DNA of 64,000 nucleotides from CAYMAI01 sp964388445 (GCA_964388445.1 CAYMAI010000001.1:361985-425984), one strand, 5' to 3'. Numbered from the stretch's first letter, positions 8,535-16,756 are shown. Notes: generated from the sequence alone by a model not told the origin. Made by a program: numbers and translations.

Positions 8535-9833
8535 TTACAGCCTGTCGGCTTCGGTTAAATCGGGCTTTCCGCCAAGGTAATTGCGAAGCGCGTCCGGCAC
8601 GTCAACGCCGCCGTCCGGGCGCTGATAGTTTTCGAGAATCGCAGCGTACAGCCGCGGCAGCGCAAGCCCGCTTGCGTTCAGCGTATGCGCGAAAAACGGC
8701 TTGCCGGTGTTAGGGTCGCGATAGCGGATGTTCGCACGCCGCGCCTGATAGTCCTCGTAGTTGCTCGAACTCGACACTTCCTGCCAGCTGCCGTCGCTCG
8801 GCAGCCACACTTCGAGGTCGTAAGTTTTCGCGCTGCCGAAAGTCATATCGCCCGTCGGCAAAAGCGTGCGCCTGAACGGCAAATTCAGTTTTTTGAGAAT
8901 CGCTTCGGCTTCGGCAGTCAGCCCTTCGTGACGCTCGTAGCTTGCGACCGGCGTCGTGAAGTTGACTAGCTCTACCTTGTCGAATTGATGGACGCGAATA
9001 AGCCCGCGCACAGCCTTGCCATGGCTGCCCGCCTCGCGCCTGAAGCACGCGGTATACGCGCAAAATTTAATCGGCGTTTCGAGATTGTCGAGAATGGTGT
9101 CGCGATAGTAATTCGTGACCGGCACTTCGGCGGTGGGGATAAGATACATTTTCCCGTCTTCGAGTCCGTACATATCTTCCGCGAATTTCGGAAGCTGGCC
9201 CGTCCCTACCATCGAATCGGCAAGCACGATGTATGGCGCGCTTAGCTGCACGTATCTGTGCTCCGTCTGATGAACGTCGAGCATGAATTGGATAATCGCC
9301 TGTTGAAGCCGTGCGCCCCAGCCGCGGAAGAAATAATAGCCGTGGCCGCTTACCCTGGCGCCGGCTTCGAAATCGATAAGCCCAAGGCGGCCCGAAATGT
9401 CGAGGTGGTCTTTGGGCTCGAAATCGAACGTACGCTTTTCGCCCCACTCAGAAACGATTTTTTTGTCGTCTTCGTTCAAGCCGTAGGGCACGGATGGGTG
9501 CGGAATGTTCGGGAATTCCAGCAAGAGCCGCTCTGTACGGTCGCGAAGTTCGGTAAGCTCGTCTTCCATCGCCTTGATGTGAAGCGAAAGCGTTTTCATC
9601 GCGTCGATGCGGGGGACGGCTTCCTGCCTTTTGCCGGCTTTCTGCAGCTCGCCGATTTCCTTCGATTCCTTGTTTCGCTGTTCCTGTAACTCGTTAAGCG
9701 TTTGCTGCGTTCGGCGCGCTTCCTCGTCAATGGCGAGAAACTTGTCAACGAGTTTCGGAAAATCGTGTCCGCGCTTCGACAGCGCGTCCTTCGCCTCCGC
9801 CGGGTGCTCCCGAATGAACTTGCGGTCAAGCAT
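8535..9833 (-). CDS. serS: Seryl-tRNA synthetase
   Basis: Class II aminoacyl-tRNA synthetase charging tRNA-Ser and tRNA-Sec with serine in the cytoplasm. The N-terminal 100 residues form the usual antiparallel coiled-coil arm (ALSKRGHD...DKFLAIDEEARRTQQTLNELQ pattern). Motif 2 is at FRREAGSHGKAVRGLIRVHQ; the TAEVPV serine-site segment and motif 3 (ASGLALPRLYAAILENYQ) are present. Its 432 residues are normal. The ATG overlaps the lipoyl-domain gene by 8 bases, making it the third gene of a translationally coupled row with a B12-binding protein. Confidence 0.97.
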   Translation of the reverse strand: MLDRKFIREHPAEAKDALSKRGHDFPKLVDKFLAIDEEARRTQQTLNELQEQRNKESKEIGELQKAGKRQEAVPRIDAMKTLSLHIKAMEDELTELRDRTERLLLEFPNIPHPSVPYGLNEDDKKIVSEWGEKRTFDFEPKDHLDISGRLGLIDFEAGARVSGHGYYFFRGWGARLQQAIIQFMLDVHQTEHRYVQLSAPYIVLADSMVGTGQLPKFAEDMYGLEDGKMYLIPTAEVPVTNYYRDTILDNLETPIKFCAYTACFRREAGSHGKAVRGLIRVHQFDKVELVNFTTPVASYERHEGLTAEAEAILKKLNLPFRRTLLPTGDMTFGSAKTYDLEVWLPSDGSWQEVSSSSNYEDYQARRANIRYRDPNTGKPFFAHTLNASGLALPRLYAAILENYQRPDGGVDVPDALRNYLGGKPDLTEADRL

Positions 9834-10068
9834 TCAAATACCCCAGCAGGCCGCCTTCCGCCACCTTGCCTTCCGGCACGAGTATTTCGGCCAGCGTGCC
9901 CTCGGCTTCCGCTTCGCATACTACGGTCGCCTTGTCGGTTTCGACTTCGAAAAGTTCGTCGCCCATTTTGACCAAATCGCCGACGTTTTTCAGCCAGCCG
10001 CTAAGTTCGATTTCCTGGCTCGCCATCCCGATTTCCGGCATGCGTATTTCGATTTTCGCGGTGTTCAT
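9826..10068 (-). CDS. Free-standing lipoyl/biotinyl carrier domain
   Basis: An 80-residue protein that is just one lipoyl-type domain. EVETDKATVVCEAEAEGTL carries the lysine expected to be lipoylated (E/DTDKA is the lipoyl form of the motif in 2-oxoacid dehydrogenase E2 proteins; biotin carriers have MKM). It starts with RMPEIGMAS and the glycine-rich second half, LVPEGKVAEGGLLGYL, completes the flattened barrel. It overlaps the upstream B12-domain gene by 4 bases and serS by 8 bases. No E1, E2 core or E3 gene is nearby, so the enzyme it serves is not in the window. Confidence 0.85.
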   Translation of the reverse strand: MNTAKIEIRMPEIGMASQEIELSGWLKNVGDLVKMGDELFEVETDKATVVCEAEAEGTLAEILVPEGKVAEGGLLGYLNA

Positions 10069-10499
10069 TTTGCGCTCCCGGCAACCTGCGATTCGTGGCT
10101 TTCCGCGGCGTACTTACGTACGCTTTGGGCGATGCTTTCAAGTTTGGTTCCCGGTCCCATCACTTCCTTCACGCCCGCCGCGACGAGAGCGGCCGCGTCT
10201 TCGCCGGGAATGATTCCGCCCGCGAGAACGGCGATATGCCCCGCTCCGCGGTCCCGCAGCTTTTGCACGATGGCCGGCACCAGCGTCAAATGCGCGCCGG
10301 AAAGTATGGACAGACAAAGAACAGCGGCGTCTTCTTCGATACAGGCGCGGACAATTTGGTCCGGCGTTTGATGAAGCCCGGTGTAAATCACTTCCATACC
10401 GGCATCCCGCAGCGCGCGGGCGACGACTTTCGCGCCGCGATCGTGGCCGTCCAAGCCGGGTTTCGCAACCACCACTCTGATTGTTCGCACAATTTCCAT
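10065..10499 (-). CDS. Cobalamin-binding domain protein (methylmalonyl-CoA mutase small-subunit type)
   Basis: A 144-residue B12-binding protein. The DGHDRG motif (DxHxxG, whose His coordinates cobalt) is at about 17-22, followed by SILSGAH and AGGIIPGED, all typical of the C-terminal domain of methylmalonyl-CoA mutase and relatives. Stand-alone versions pair with a separate catalytic large subunit, which is not in this window. The first gene of the B12-lipoyl-serS row. A TAAAAT box lies about 35-50 bases upstream. Substrate of the complete enzyme (methylmalonyl-, isobutyryl- or another acyl-CoA) cannot be told from this domain. Confidence 0.9.
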   Translation of the reverse strand: MEIVRTIRVVVAKPGLDGHDRGAKVVARALRDAGMEVIYTGLHQTPDQIVRACIEEDAAVLCLSILSGAHLTLVPAIVQKLRDRGAGHIAVLAGGIIPGEDAAALVAAGVKEVMGPGTKLESIAQSVRKYAAESHESQVAGSAK

Positions 10500-10743
10500 T
10501 TTCTCACCGCAAGGCGCGCATCCGCGCCGCCTCGCAACCGCGAATTTTACACCAGCAAGGGCGCTTCGGCAAAATAGAGCTTAGAGGCGGATAAAACTAA
10601 AATTTTCCAAAAGTCGCGGTTTTGGGTTTGCTTTAAAAATTCAGCCAGTTCAAAAAGCCTTCTCCAGTCGAGCCTGCATCTTGAATAAAACCTATAGGCA
10701 AACCGCGGGAAATGTCCTAACCCGCGTGGACAGGCGCCGAAAC

Positions 10744-10923
10744 TCATTCGGTTTCCGTGGATTCGGGATCGTCTTCGAGCAATGCAATGACAAGTTTGCG
10801 AATTCGTTCCATTAAGGTTGCCATGTCGGGAGCTTGGGTTCTGCAACTTCTATCGGACGGAACGCTTGCTATGATGCAGTCCTCGTCCCGTTCGACGATT
10901 CCTTGAAGTCCTTTGGTGAGCAC
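10744..10923 (-). pseudogene. HicB-like antitoxin fragment without ATG start
   Basis: Reading the minus strand from the GTG at 10923 gives 59 codons: VLTKGLQGIVERDED, then CIIASVPSDRSCRTQA, PDMATLMERIRKLVIALLEDD and a TGA at 10744. This order (short strand, ERDED turn, ASVPxxxxCxTQ, then an amphipathic LMERIRxxIxLxLEDD helix) is the HicB/UPF0150 antitoxin fold. The frame is open upstream only to a TAG around 10970 and has no ATG; residues FY before the GTG also fit the family. So either it starts at GTG or the 5' end has decayed. No HicA toxin gene is visible on either side. The rest of 10500-11018 shows no gene I can support. Confidence 0.5.
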
Positions 10924-11018
10924 GTAAAAAATATGAAGGCGGCTGTCTTTTTTGCATGCTCGATTGCTCTGCTATACTCGTAATTTCGCCGCGAGGCGCG
11001 GATTTGCGGAGCGTGTAA

Positions 11019-11852
11019 ATGGTCATAACTCAACGGCAGATTGAAGAAAGCGTACGCGAAAGCGTTGACTTCATCCGCAAGACGACGGACTTGAAACCGG
11101 ACGTAGCGGTCGTTCTCGGCACGGGCACTGGCGATTTTACGAGCTTCATCAGGCGCCCGGCCGTGATTCCTTTCGCGGAAATTCCGCATTTCGGGCGCAC
11201 GACCGTGGAAGGGCATCCCGGCAATCTGGTGTGCGGAAAATTCGAAGATAAATCGGTCGCGGTTTGCGCGGGCAGGTTTCACTATTACGAAGGCTATTCG
11301 ATGCACGAGGTTGCCTATCCCGTGCGCGTTCTAAAGGCGCTCGGAGCGGGAACCGTAATGCTCATTAACGCGGCGGGCGGCATCAAGCGCGATATGCAGA
11401 CCGGCGATTTGATGATTCTCGCGGACTACATCAACGTAATGGGAGATTCCCCTCTCAGGGGGATTTTAACCGAGCCGCCGAGCGCGAAATTCACGCCGAT
11501 GAATCGCCCGTTCGACGAGGAACTGACCGACATAGCGTTTCGCAGCGCGGTAAGGCGCGGTTTTCGCGTGCATCGCGGAACGTACGTTGCGGTTCATGGG
11601 CCGAGTTACGAAACGGACGCCGAACTTCAGTTTTTCCACGTGATCGGCGGCGACGCGGTCGGAATGAGCACGGTGCCCGAAGTAATAATCGCGCGCCACC
11701 TTGGCATGCGATGTCTGGCGATAAGCGTCATAACGAACCTCACGTTCGGAGCGGACAGCGTGCACGTAAGTCACAAGCAGGTTCTCGAAACCGCGCGCGG
11801 CTCGCTATCGGCGCTTCGTGAAGTGTTCAAAGATATTTTGGAAGCGATTTAG
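11019..11852 (+). CDS. Purine-nucleoside phosphorylase (PNP/MTAP family)
   Basis: Catalyses phosphorolysis of purine nucleosides to base and (deoxy)ribose-1-phosphate, cytoplasmic purine salvage. Motifs: GTGTGDF (phosphate site), PHFGRTTVEGHPG, GRFHYYEGYSM, LINAAGGI, VHGPSYETDAE and VGMSTVPEVIIARHLGM, all typical of trimeric family-2 PNP. The purine-site Asn region reads ISVITNLTFG. Length 277 is normal. It stands alone on the plus strand; the purine permease, Hpt, GuaA and GuaB3 nearby fit the same salvage and interconversion pathway. Confidence 0.93.
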   Translation: MVITQRQIEESVRESVDFIRKTTDLKPDVAVVLGTGTGDFTSFIRRPAVIPFAEIPHFGRTTVEGHPGNLVCGKFEDKSVAVCAGRFHYYEGYSMHEVAYPVRVLKALGAGTVMLINAAGGIKRDMQTGDLMILADYINVMGDSPLRGILTEPPSAKFTPMNRPFDEELTDIAFRSAVRRGFRVHRGTYVAVHGPSYETDAELQFFHVIGGDAVGMSTVPEVIIARHLGMRCLAISVITNLTFGADSVHVSHKQVLETARGSLSALREVFKDILEAI

Positions 11853-11860
11853 CGCAAACG

Positions 11861-12631
11861 TCAAACTAAAGCCTCGGCACTGCCGCCCCGGATTCTGCGC
11901 CTTACTTTGTCCCACGAATCCGTGATGAGAAAGCTTTCCCGCGCGTTTTCGACCATCCGCTCGAAAAGCGGAAACGGCACCGCGAAACTCAATACGCCTG
12001 CGGGAACGTACGGCCTGGCGGACACGTCGAACATTCCCAAAACTGCCCGCGGCTTTTCGGATTCCAGTTCGCGCATCGGCCAGTAAACGATCGAACCGCA
12101 ACCCGCAGCGAACGGAGCGATAACCGACTGCGGCGAGTCGTCTTCAAACCCCGACAAAGTGAAAAGTCCCGAAAGTACGTCCGGCGGCGAAAAGAAAATT
12201 ACCACTTGCGGGTTGTCGGCTTCGGTCAGCGCGTCCCACCTTTTAAACACCGCATACTTCGCCGGAGCCGAAAACGGCTGCCATTTGTCGAGAAGGCTAA
12301 TCACGGTTTCAGGCGAGTTTTTATACCTTTCGCCCTCCATCACGCCGCGTATGCCGCTCGACAAAAAATATTCAAAGCCTTCGCGCAACTCGCCCGTATA
12401 TCCGAGATAGCGCATCGCCCCGCCGCACTTGATGTTTTCGCTGCCGAGCGCCAGCCGCTCGCCGCGCCTTACGCGCGCAAGCTCGGCGATTATGCAGCGC
12501 CATTCCTTGGCGGGCTCTGCGATTTCCGCGCCGAGAGTGTCCGCCGAGTATTCGAAAGTAATCGGCAAATCCGCGCAGGGAAAAAACTCGTCCCATACGG
12601 CGGCGAAACCTTCCAAAATTCTCTTTTCCAT
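11861..12631 (-). CDS. DUF169 domain protein
   Basis: A 256-residue soluble protein of the DUF169 family: PITFEYS near the N-terminus, LALGSENIKCGGAMRYLGY in the middle (a conserved Cys inside a GG-rich turn), YFLSSG, and a GERYKNSPE segment. I chose the ATG at 12631 because a GGAGGG site precedes it by four bases; the longer frame to 12673 has no comparable site. DUF169 proteins often occur with metal, cofactor or anaerobic genes, but no activity is established. It converges on PNP with 8 bases between them. Confidence 0.85.
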   Translation of the reverse strand: MEKRILEGFAAVWDEFFPCADLPITFEYSADTLGAEIAEPAKEWRCIIAELARVRRGERLALGSENIKCGGAMRYLGYTGELREGFEYFLSSGIRGVMEGERYKNSPETVISLLDKWQPFSAPAKYAVFKRWDALTEADNPQVVIFFSPPDVLSGLFTLSGFEDDSPQSVIAPFAAGCGSIVYWPMRELESEKPRAVLGMFDVSARPYVPAGVLSFAVPFPLFERMVENARESFLITDSWDKVRRRIRGGSAEALV

Positions 12632-12743
12632 AACGCCCTCCGCGACGTTTTTGTCGCACTTCAAGTTTACCACGCGTGCCGAAGCGATTCAGCCCGAGTT
12701 TAACCTTTAATTACCGGGCTTGTGCAGATCAAATCACATGAAC

Positions 12744-12759
12744 TTTAACATATGTTAAA
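12744..12759. promoter_or_regulatory. 16-bp perfect palindrome
   Basis: TTTAACATATGTTAAA is a perfect inverted repeat, 11 bases upstream of the -35 box at 12771 and about 115 bases upstream of the DUF169 start on the other strand. It is a candidate operator for either. Confidence 0.5.
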
Positions 12760-12770
12760 TCGTAATAGAC

Positions 12771-12799
12771 TTGTAAAAAATCGCGAACAAAGTTAAAAT
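12771..12799 (+). promoter_or_regulatory. Sigma70-like promoter of candidate ncRNA
   Basis: TTGTAA and TAAAAT separated by exactly 17 bases; transcription would begin near 12806. No open frame with a ribosome binding site follows it before the terminator at 13193, so it probably drives a non-coding transcript. Confidence 0.6.
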
Positions 12800-13063
12800 G
12801 TATAAGTCTGTACAATCGGCGAAGAACATGCTGTATCTTCAGCGCTAGTGCAGCAGGCGAATGGCCCGCCCGGCCGCCATACCGGGCGATGCGGATGTAC
12901 GAGTGGCCCGGGGTTGCCGCCGGAAGTTCGCAAAACCGGCAGCAGGCGGATTTTTCCGCCGGATCGCCGGCGGATAAGGCTCCGGCTCCGGCCGGAAGAG
13001 GGATGAGGCTTGCGCTGCCAGCCGACGGCGAAGCAGCGCGGTGGATTCCTAACTCAGTCATCA

Positions 13064-13102
13064 CCGCATCCGGGCGGGAAAGCGTGACCTGCCCGGGTGC
13101 GG
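13064..13102 (+). other. Long hairpin within candidate ncRNA
   Basis: CCGCATCCGGGC at 13064-13075 pairs with GCCCGGGTGCGG at 13091-13102 (12 pairs, one of them T-G) around a 15-nt loop. No T-run follows on either strand. Confidence 0.7.
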
Positions 13103-13192
13103 AATGAATGACGGGTTAAAGAAGCCGGTCCGCAAATCCAACCAGCGTACCCCGGCAAACGTCTTGGCATTAAAGCGCTTGGCATCGCTTGG

Positions 13193-13222
13193 AAATGGCG
13201 GCACCCCCGCCATTTTTTCTTT
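13193..13222 (+). terminator. Rho-independent terminator
   Basis: AAATGGCGG (13193-13201) pairs with CCGCCATTT (13207-13215), and the stem runs into TTTTTTCTTT. It would end the transcript from the promoter at 12771 about 95 bases before the next gene. Confidence 0.8.
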
Positions 13223-13303
13223 GCCGTTTTTTGAATCGGCGCTTCCAGCTTGCAGTTTCACAATTGGTTACGCCTCTATTGCTATCCCGGTCTGCCTTTC
13301 TGT

Positions 13304-13316
13304 TAAAATGACGGCG
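13304..13316 (+). promoter_or_regulatory. -10 box placed for a leaderless transcript
   Basis: TAAAAT at 13304-13309 is followed by 6 bases and the GTG start. There is no Shine-Dalgarno. A weak TTGCTA lies about 19 bases upstream of the box. Confidence 0.5.
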
Positions 13317-14752
13317 TGGCAAACGGCGATCCGGGTTACCCCGCATCCAGCGGCGCATCCTCCATCGGCAACCTCGCAAGCGGCGAGGGCGTACCCGTAT
13401 CTTGGATTCATTTGGTTTTGGAAGCGGCAGTATTTTTTTCGGCATTCGCGGCGGCGCATACTTTGAGATTCGCCACTTCGATTTTCCCCGCACCGACCGA
13501 GTTTATTCCGCTGTCGAAGTACATATATTTCGCTGCCTTAATCGCTCCGGTGTGGCTTCTTTTGCATCTCGGGCATGGCCTATATTTCCAAAAAATTCAC
13601 GCTTCGTTTTCGGAGGAGTTCGGCGCGCTCGTGAACGCCCAAACGCAGGGCTTTCTTATGTTGATTATGCTCAGCTTTTTCGAGCGCGATTTTCCGTCCA
13701 GTAGAATCACACTGCTTTTAATTCTGGCGGCATGTTTCGCCGGCTGCTTGCTTATGAGAATAGCGCTAAGGCTGGCGAAAAACTATATGCTCGCAAACGG
13801 GGTCGGCGTGCGGCCACTCATCGTCGTCGGCGAAAGCGTGCTCGGCGAGCTATTGATAAAACGAATCGAGCAAAACAGGTCGCTAGGTTTCATACTGGGC
13901 GAAAGGATTTCAATCGGCGGCGAAGATTCCGGCGATTGCGTGCGGGTATTGCGTCACCTCATTGCGGAACGCATCGAAACGCCTGCCGTTCTGGTCGCCG
14001 CAACGCTGCCGGACGACAAGCTCGCCGCGATTATCGCGGAGTGTCATCGCAGCGGCGTGGAGTGCATACTCCCGTCCGAAAAGAGCGCCGCAGCCGGACT
14101 GCCGGCTACCGCGGTCACGATGGAAGGCGTTCCCGTCGTTAAAATCGTTTCCGCGGGCGAACTTGCATGGCTTAGGCTCAAGAAGCGGACATTCGACCTT
14201 GCCGTGGTCGCTCTTACGTCGCCTCTTTGGCTTCCGCTTTTGATTATCGTCGCGATATTATCGCTATTGCTGCAGGGCGCTCCGGTGTTTTTCACTCATC
14301 TGCGGCTCGGAAGGCGCGGGCGGATAATACCGACGTATAAATTCCGCACGATGGTGAAAGATGCAGACAAACTTCCGCCGCCCGATGAATTCGCGGAAGG
14401 CTTCAAGGCGAAAGACGACCCTCGCATTACGCAATTCGGCAAAATTTTGCGCAAGACGAGTTTGGACGAGCTTCCGCAAATAATCAATATAATTCGCGGC
14501 GACATAAGTCTTGTCGGGCCGCGTCCCATTGTAACTGGCGAGCTTGAAAAATACGGCGCTTGGGGCGGGCTGCTTTTGAGCGTGCCGCCGGGACTGACCG
14601 GGCTTTGGCAAGTGAGCGGCAGAAGCGACCTTAGCTATGCCCAGCGCGTGGAGCTTGACGCCTATTACATTCACAACTGGTCGCTCGCCCTCGACGTGCG
14701 GATACTTTTGCAAACTCTCCCCGCCGTGCTGAAAAGGCGGGGCGCATATTGA
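13316..14752 (+). CDS. Polyprenyl-phosphate sugar-1-phosphate transferase
   Basis: Membrane enzyme starting a surface polysaccharide by moving a sugar-1-phosphate onto undecaprenyl phosphate (WbaP/WcaJ-like bacterial sugar transferase). Four N-terminal helices (about 30-155) precede a cytoplasmic Rossmann-like region (VGVRPLIVVGES). The catalytic C-terminal domain (about 285-478) starts with KKRTFDLAVVALTSPLW and has QGAPVFFTHLRLGRRGR, YKFRTM, KILRKTSLDELPQIINIIRGD, SLVGPRP and GLTGLWQVSGRS, all hallmarks of the family. The GTG start follows a -10 box by 6 bases. It stands apart from other polysaccharide genes; the pyrophosphorylase at 22.7 kb could supply its sugar nucleotide. Confidence 0.93.
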   Translation: MANGDPGYPASSGASSIGNLASGEGVPVSWIHLVLEAAVFFSAFAAAHTLRFATSIFPAPTEFIPLSKYIYFAALIAPVWLLLHLGHGLYFQKIHASFSEEFGALVNAQTQGFLMLIMLSFFERDFPSSRITLLLILAACFAGCLLMRIALRLAKNYMLANGVGVRPLIVVGESVLGELLIKRIEQNRSLGFILGERISIGGEDSGDCVRVLRHLIAERIETPAVLVAATLPDDKLAAIIAECHRSGVECILPSEKSAAAGLPATAVTMEGVPVVKIVSAGELAWLRLKKRTFDLAVVALTSPLWLPLLIIVAILSLLLQGAPVFFTHLRLGRRGRIIPTYKFRTMVKDADKLPPPDEFAEGFKAKDDPRITQFGKILRKTSLDELPQIINIIRGDISLVGPRPIVTGELEKYGAWGGLLLSVPPGLTGLWQVSGRSDLSYAQRVELDAYYIHNWSLALDVRILLQTLPAVLKRRGAY

Positions 14753-14793
14753 GGATTGTCACGGTTAGCACAATCGCAAAACGCTTGCGGTGA

Positions 14794-14807
14794 TAAAATA
14801 CGCGGCG
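14794..14807 (+). promoter_or_regulatory. -10 box placed for a leaderless transcript
   Basis: TAAAAT at 14794-14799 is followed by 7 bases and the GTG at 14807. No Shine-Dalgarno is seen. Confidence 0.45.
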
Positions 14808-15370
14808 TGGAAATCCGCATCGAGCCAATGGAACTTCGTCATTTGGACGAGGTAATGGAAATCGAGCTGTACAGCTTCCCCACGCCGTGGGAAAGGCGAA
14901 TGTACGAAATGGACATCGCGGAAAACGAGCGCAGCAGGTTTTACGTTGCGCTTGCAAATTCCAACGCGGCTTCCGCTGCTTCGCAATCTCCAGCTTCATC
15001 CGCGTATGCGCACGCGCGAAGCGCCGAAGTGGCGGGATATATCGGCAACTGGTTTATCATCGACGAATGTCATGTGGGGACGGTTGCGGTCAGCCGGGAT
15101 TTTCGCGGGCTCGGCATTGCCAAGCTTATGCTCGGATATACCGCCGAAAAGGCGCTGGCCGAAGGCGTGACCCACATAATTCTCGAGGTAAGGGTAGGCA
15201 ACGAAGCGGCAATCGGGTTGTATCACGGCTTGGGTTTCAAAATCGTCGGCAGGCGCAAGGGTTACTATCAGGACACCGGCGAGGATGCGCACCTGATGAT
15301 GGCAACGAACCTTGAGGACATCGCGGCCAGATATTCCGGCGCCGGCCCGGCGGGAGTGCGCGTCCTCTGA
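14807..15370 (+). CDS. rimI: RimI-type ribosomal-protein-alanine N-acetyltransferase
   Basis: GNAT-family acetyltransferase, predicted to acetylate a protein N-terminus (ribosomal S18 in the reference RimI) with acetyl-CoA. The core has IEPMELRHLDEVMEIE, SFPTPWERRMYEMDI, then VAVSRDFRGLGIAKLMLGY (acetyl-CoA loop RGxGIA) and EVRVGNEAAIGLYHGLGF, followed by KGYYQDTGEDAHLMM. An Ala/Ser-rich insert (about 46-66) is unusual. I use the GTG at 14807, because a -10 box sits 7 bases before it and the residues encoded upstream are not conserved-looking. TsaB and TsaD, common neighbours of RimI, are absent. Confidence 0.9.
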   Translation: MEIRIEPMELRHLDEVMEIELYSFPTPWERRMYEMDIAENERSRFYVALANSNAASAASQSPASSAYAHARSAEVAGYIGNWFIIDECHVGTVAVSRDFRGLGIAKLMLGYTAEKALAEGVTHIILEVRVGNEAAIGLYHGLGFKIVGRRKGYYQDTGEDAHLMMATNLEDIAARYSGAGPAGVRVL

Positions 15371-15412
15371 CGGCGCATGTTTGCAGCGGCAATCGGATTA
15401 TCGGAGGGGAAA

Positions 15413-16756
15413 ATGGAGAAGTTTTTCCGGCTTAGGGAAAGCGGGACGGACGTACGCACCGAAGTCATCGCGGGCGTGACGACGTTTATGACGATGGCAT
15501 ACATAATCTTCGTCAATCCCGCAATTTTGTCGAGTCCGCATGGCGCGGCGATGCCGTTCGAGGGCGTAATGGCCGCAACGTGCATATCGAGCGCGCTTGC
15601 CACGCTTCTTATGGCGGTTTTCGCCAGATATCCAATCGCGCTTGCGCCGGGAATGGGGCTTAACGCGCTATTCAGCTTCACAATTTGCGGCGCGATGGGC
15701 GTGCCTTGGCAGACCGCGCTCGGAATGGTTTTCATCAGCGGCACGATATTCACGGTTCTCACGTTCGTCAAAGCGCGCCAGATGCTGGTGGATTCCATTC
15801 CCATAAACTTAAAGCTCGCCATCGCGGTGGGCGTGGGTTTCTTTATCGCTTTCATCGGGCTGAAAGACGCCGGGCTTATCGTTGCCGACCCGAACACTTT
15901 CGTCAAACTCGGCTCGTTCAAAGAACCGGCGGTGCTATTGTCCGTTTTCGGACTATTGCTCACCACCGGGCTTTACGCTCGCGGCGTCAAAGGCGCGATT
16001 TTAATCGGCATTTTCGCGACCGGAATAGCTGGGCTCGCATTCGGAATAATCAAGTACGAAGGCGTTTTCGGCTATGCCGACGTGTCGAGCGTGGCGTTCA
16101 AACTGGACATTTTGCACGCGCTCAGCTTCGCGTTCGTCGTGCCGATTTTGGTGCTTTTGTTTTTCGATATGTTCGACACAATCGGAACGCTTATCGGGGT
16201 CGGCGAGCGAAGCGGTTTTCTGAAGGACGGCAAGCTGCCGCGAATCACGCAGGCGCTTGCCAGCGATTCCATAGGCACAATCGCCGGTTCGCTTTCCGGA
16301 ACGAGCACGGTGACGAGCTATATCGAAAGCCTGACGGGCATCGCGGCGGGCGGTCGCACGGGACTCGCGAGCGTTGTCACGGCCGTTTTGTTTTTATCAG
16401 CGCTGTTCTTCGCGCCGGTCGCGCGAATGTTCGGCGGCGGCATCATTCCTTCATGGGCGCTTGCCGACGCGCCGGTTTTTCTTTTCCCCGTAACCGCGCC
16501 GGCGCTGATCATCGTCGGATATTTCATGACGCAGAGCATAATAAAAATCGACTTCAAAGACCCTTCCGAGGCAATTCCAGCGTTCCTTACGATAATCCTT
16601 ATGCCGCTTACTTTCAGCATCGCGGAAGGGCTGGCAATCGGGTTTATCAGCTATCCGGTCCTGAAAATCGCCTGCGGAAAATATTCCGACGTCTCTCCGC
16701 TCGTTTATATTCTTGCGCTCCTGTTCGTGCTGCGATACGCGTTTTTGCTGACGTGA
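15413..16756 (+). CDS. NCS2-family purine permease (AzgA/PbuG type)
   Basis: Integral membrane transporter for hypoxanthine, guanine or adenine. Start at the ATG at 15413 because GGAGGGG precedes it by a few bases. Family features: FFRLRESGTDVRTEVIAGVTTF at the N-terminus, TFMTMAYIIFVNPAIL, the ALAPGMGLNALFSF motif of the AzgA branch, MFDTIGTLIGVGERSGF, and GTSTVTSYIESLTGIAAGGRTG. About 12-14 helices; 447 residues is normal. It fits functionally with the PNP at 11 kb and the Hpt-GuaA-GuaB3 genes on the other side. Confidence 0.93.
   Translation: MEKFFRLRESGTDVRTEVIAGVTTFMTMAYIIFVNPAILSSPHGAAMPFEGVMAATCISSALATLLMAVFARYPIALAPGMGLNALFSFTICGAMGVPWQTALGMVFISGTIFTVLTFVKARQMLVDSIPINLKLAIAVGVGFFIAFIGLKDAGLIVADPNTFVKLGSFKEPAVLLSVFGLLLTTGLYARGVKGAILIGIFATGIAGLAFGIIKYEGVFGYADVSSVAFKLDILHALSFAFVVPILVLLFFDMFDTIGTLIGVGERSGFLKDGKLPRITQALASDSIGTIAGSLSGTSTVTSYIESLTGIAAGGRTGLASVVTAVLFLSALFFAPVARMFGGGIIPSWALADAPVFLFPVTAPALIIVGYFMTQSIIKIDFKDPSEAIPAFLTIILMPLTFSIAEGLAIGFISYPVLKIACGKYSDVSPLVYILALLFVLRYAFLLT

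Larger units (their letters stand above)
12806..13222 (+). ncRNA. Candidate structured RNA, about 415 nt
   Basis: This stretch lies between the divergent DUF169 and sugar-transferase genes. It begins at a good promoter, is very GC-rich with many self-complementary blocks, and ends in a rho-independent terminator. Hairpins seen include GGCGGA-TTTT-TCCGCC (about 12947-12962), CCGG stems around 12920-12945, and a 12-bp stem CCGCATCCGGGC/GCCCGGGTGCGG at 13064-13102. Open frames inside have no coding character. I looked for signatures of RNase P RNA, tmRNA, SRP RNA and the common riboswitches and did not find them. It could be a novel ncRNA or a long regulatory leader. Strand and ends are inferred. 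Confidence 0.45.

Noticed and set aside
10547..10846. 99-codon minus frame after the HicB-like remnant, considered as a HicA toxin
   Set aside because: No HicA features (no GSH motif), Arg/Cys-rich; in another frame of the HicB-like remnant, so a shadow.
12729..13064. 111-codon minus frame and 72-codon plus frame in the 12.7-13.1 kb gap
   Set aside because: No ribosome binding site, composition typical of random GC-rich DNA; hairpins and a promoter-terminator pair suit an RNA better.
12806..13222. Identity as RNase P RNA, tmRNA or SRP RNA
   Set aside because: RNase P lacks its GAGGAAAGTCC and ACAGAA signatures; tmRNA ends and tag frame are absent; no SRP GGAAG-type loop. Left as unknown.
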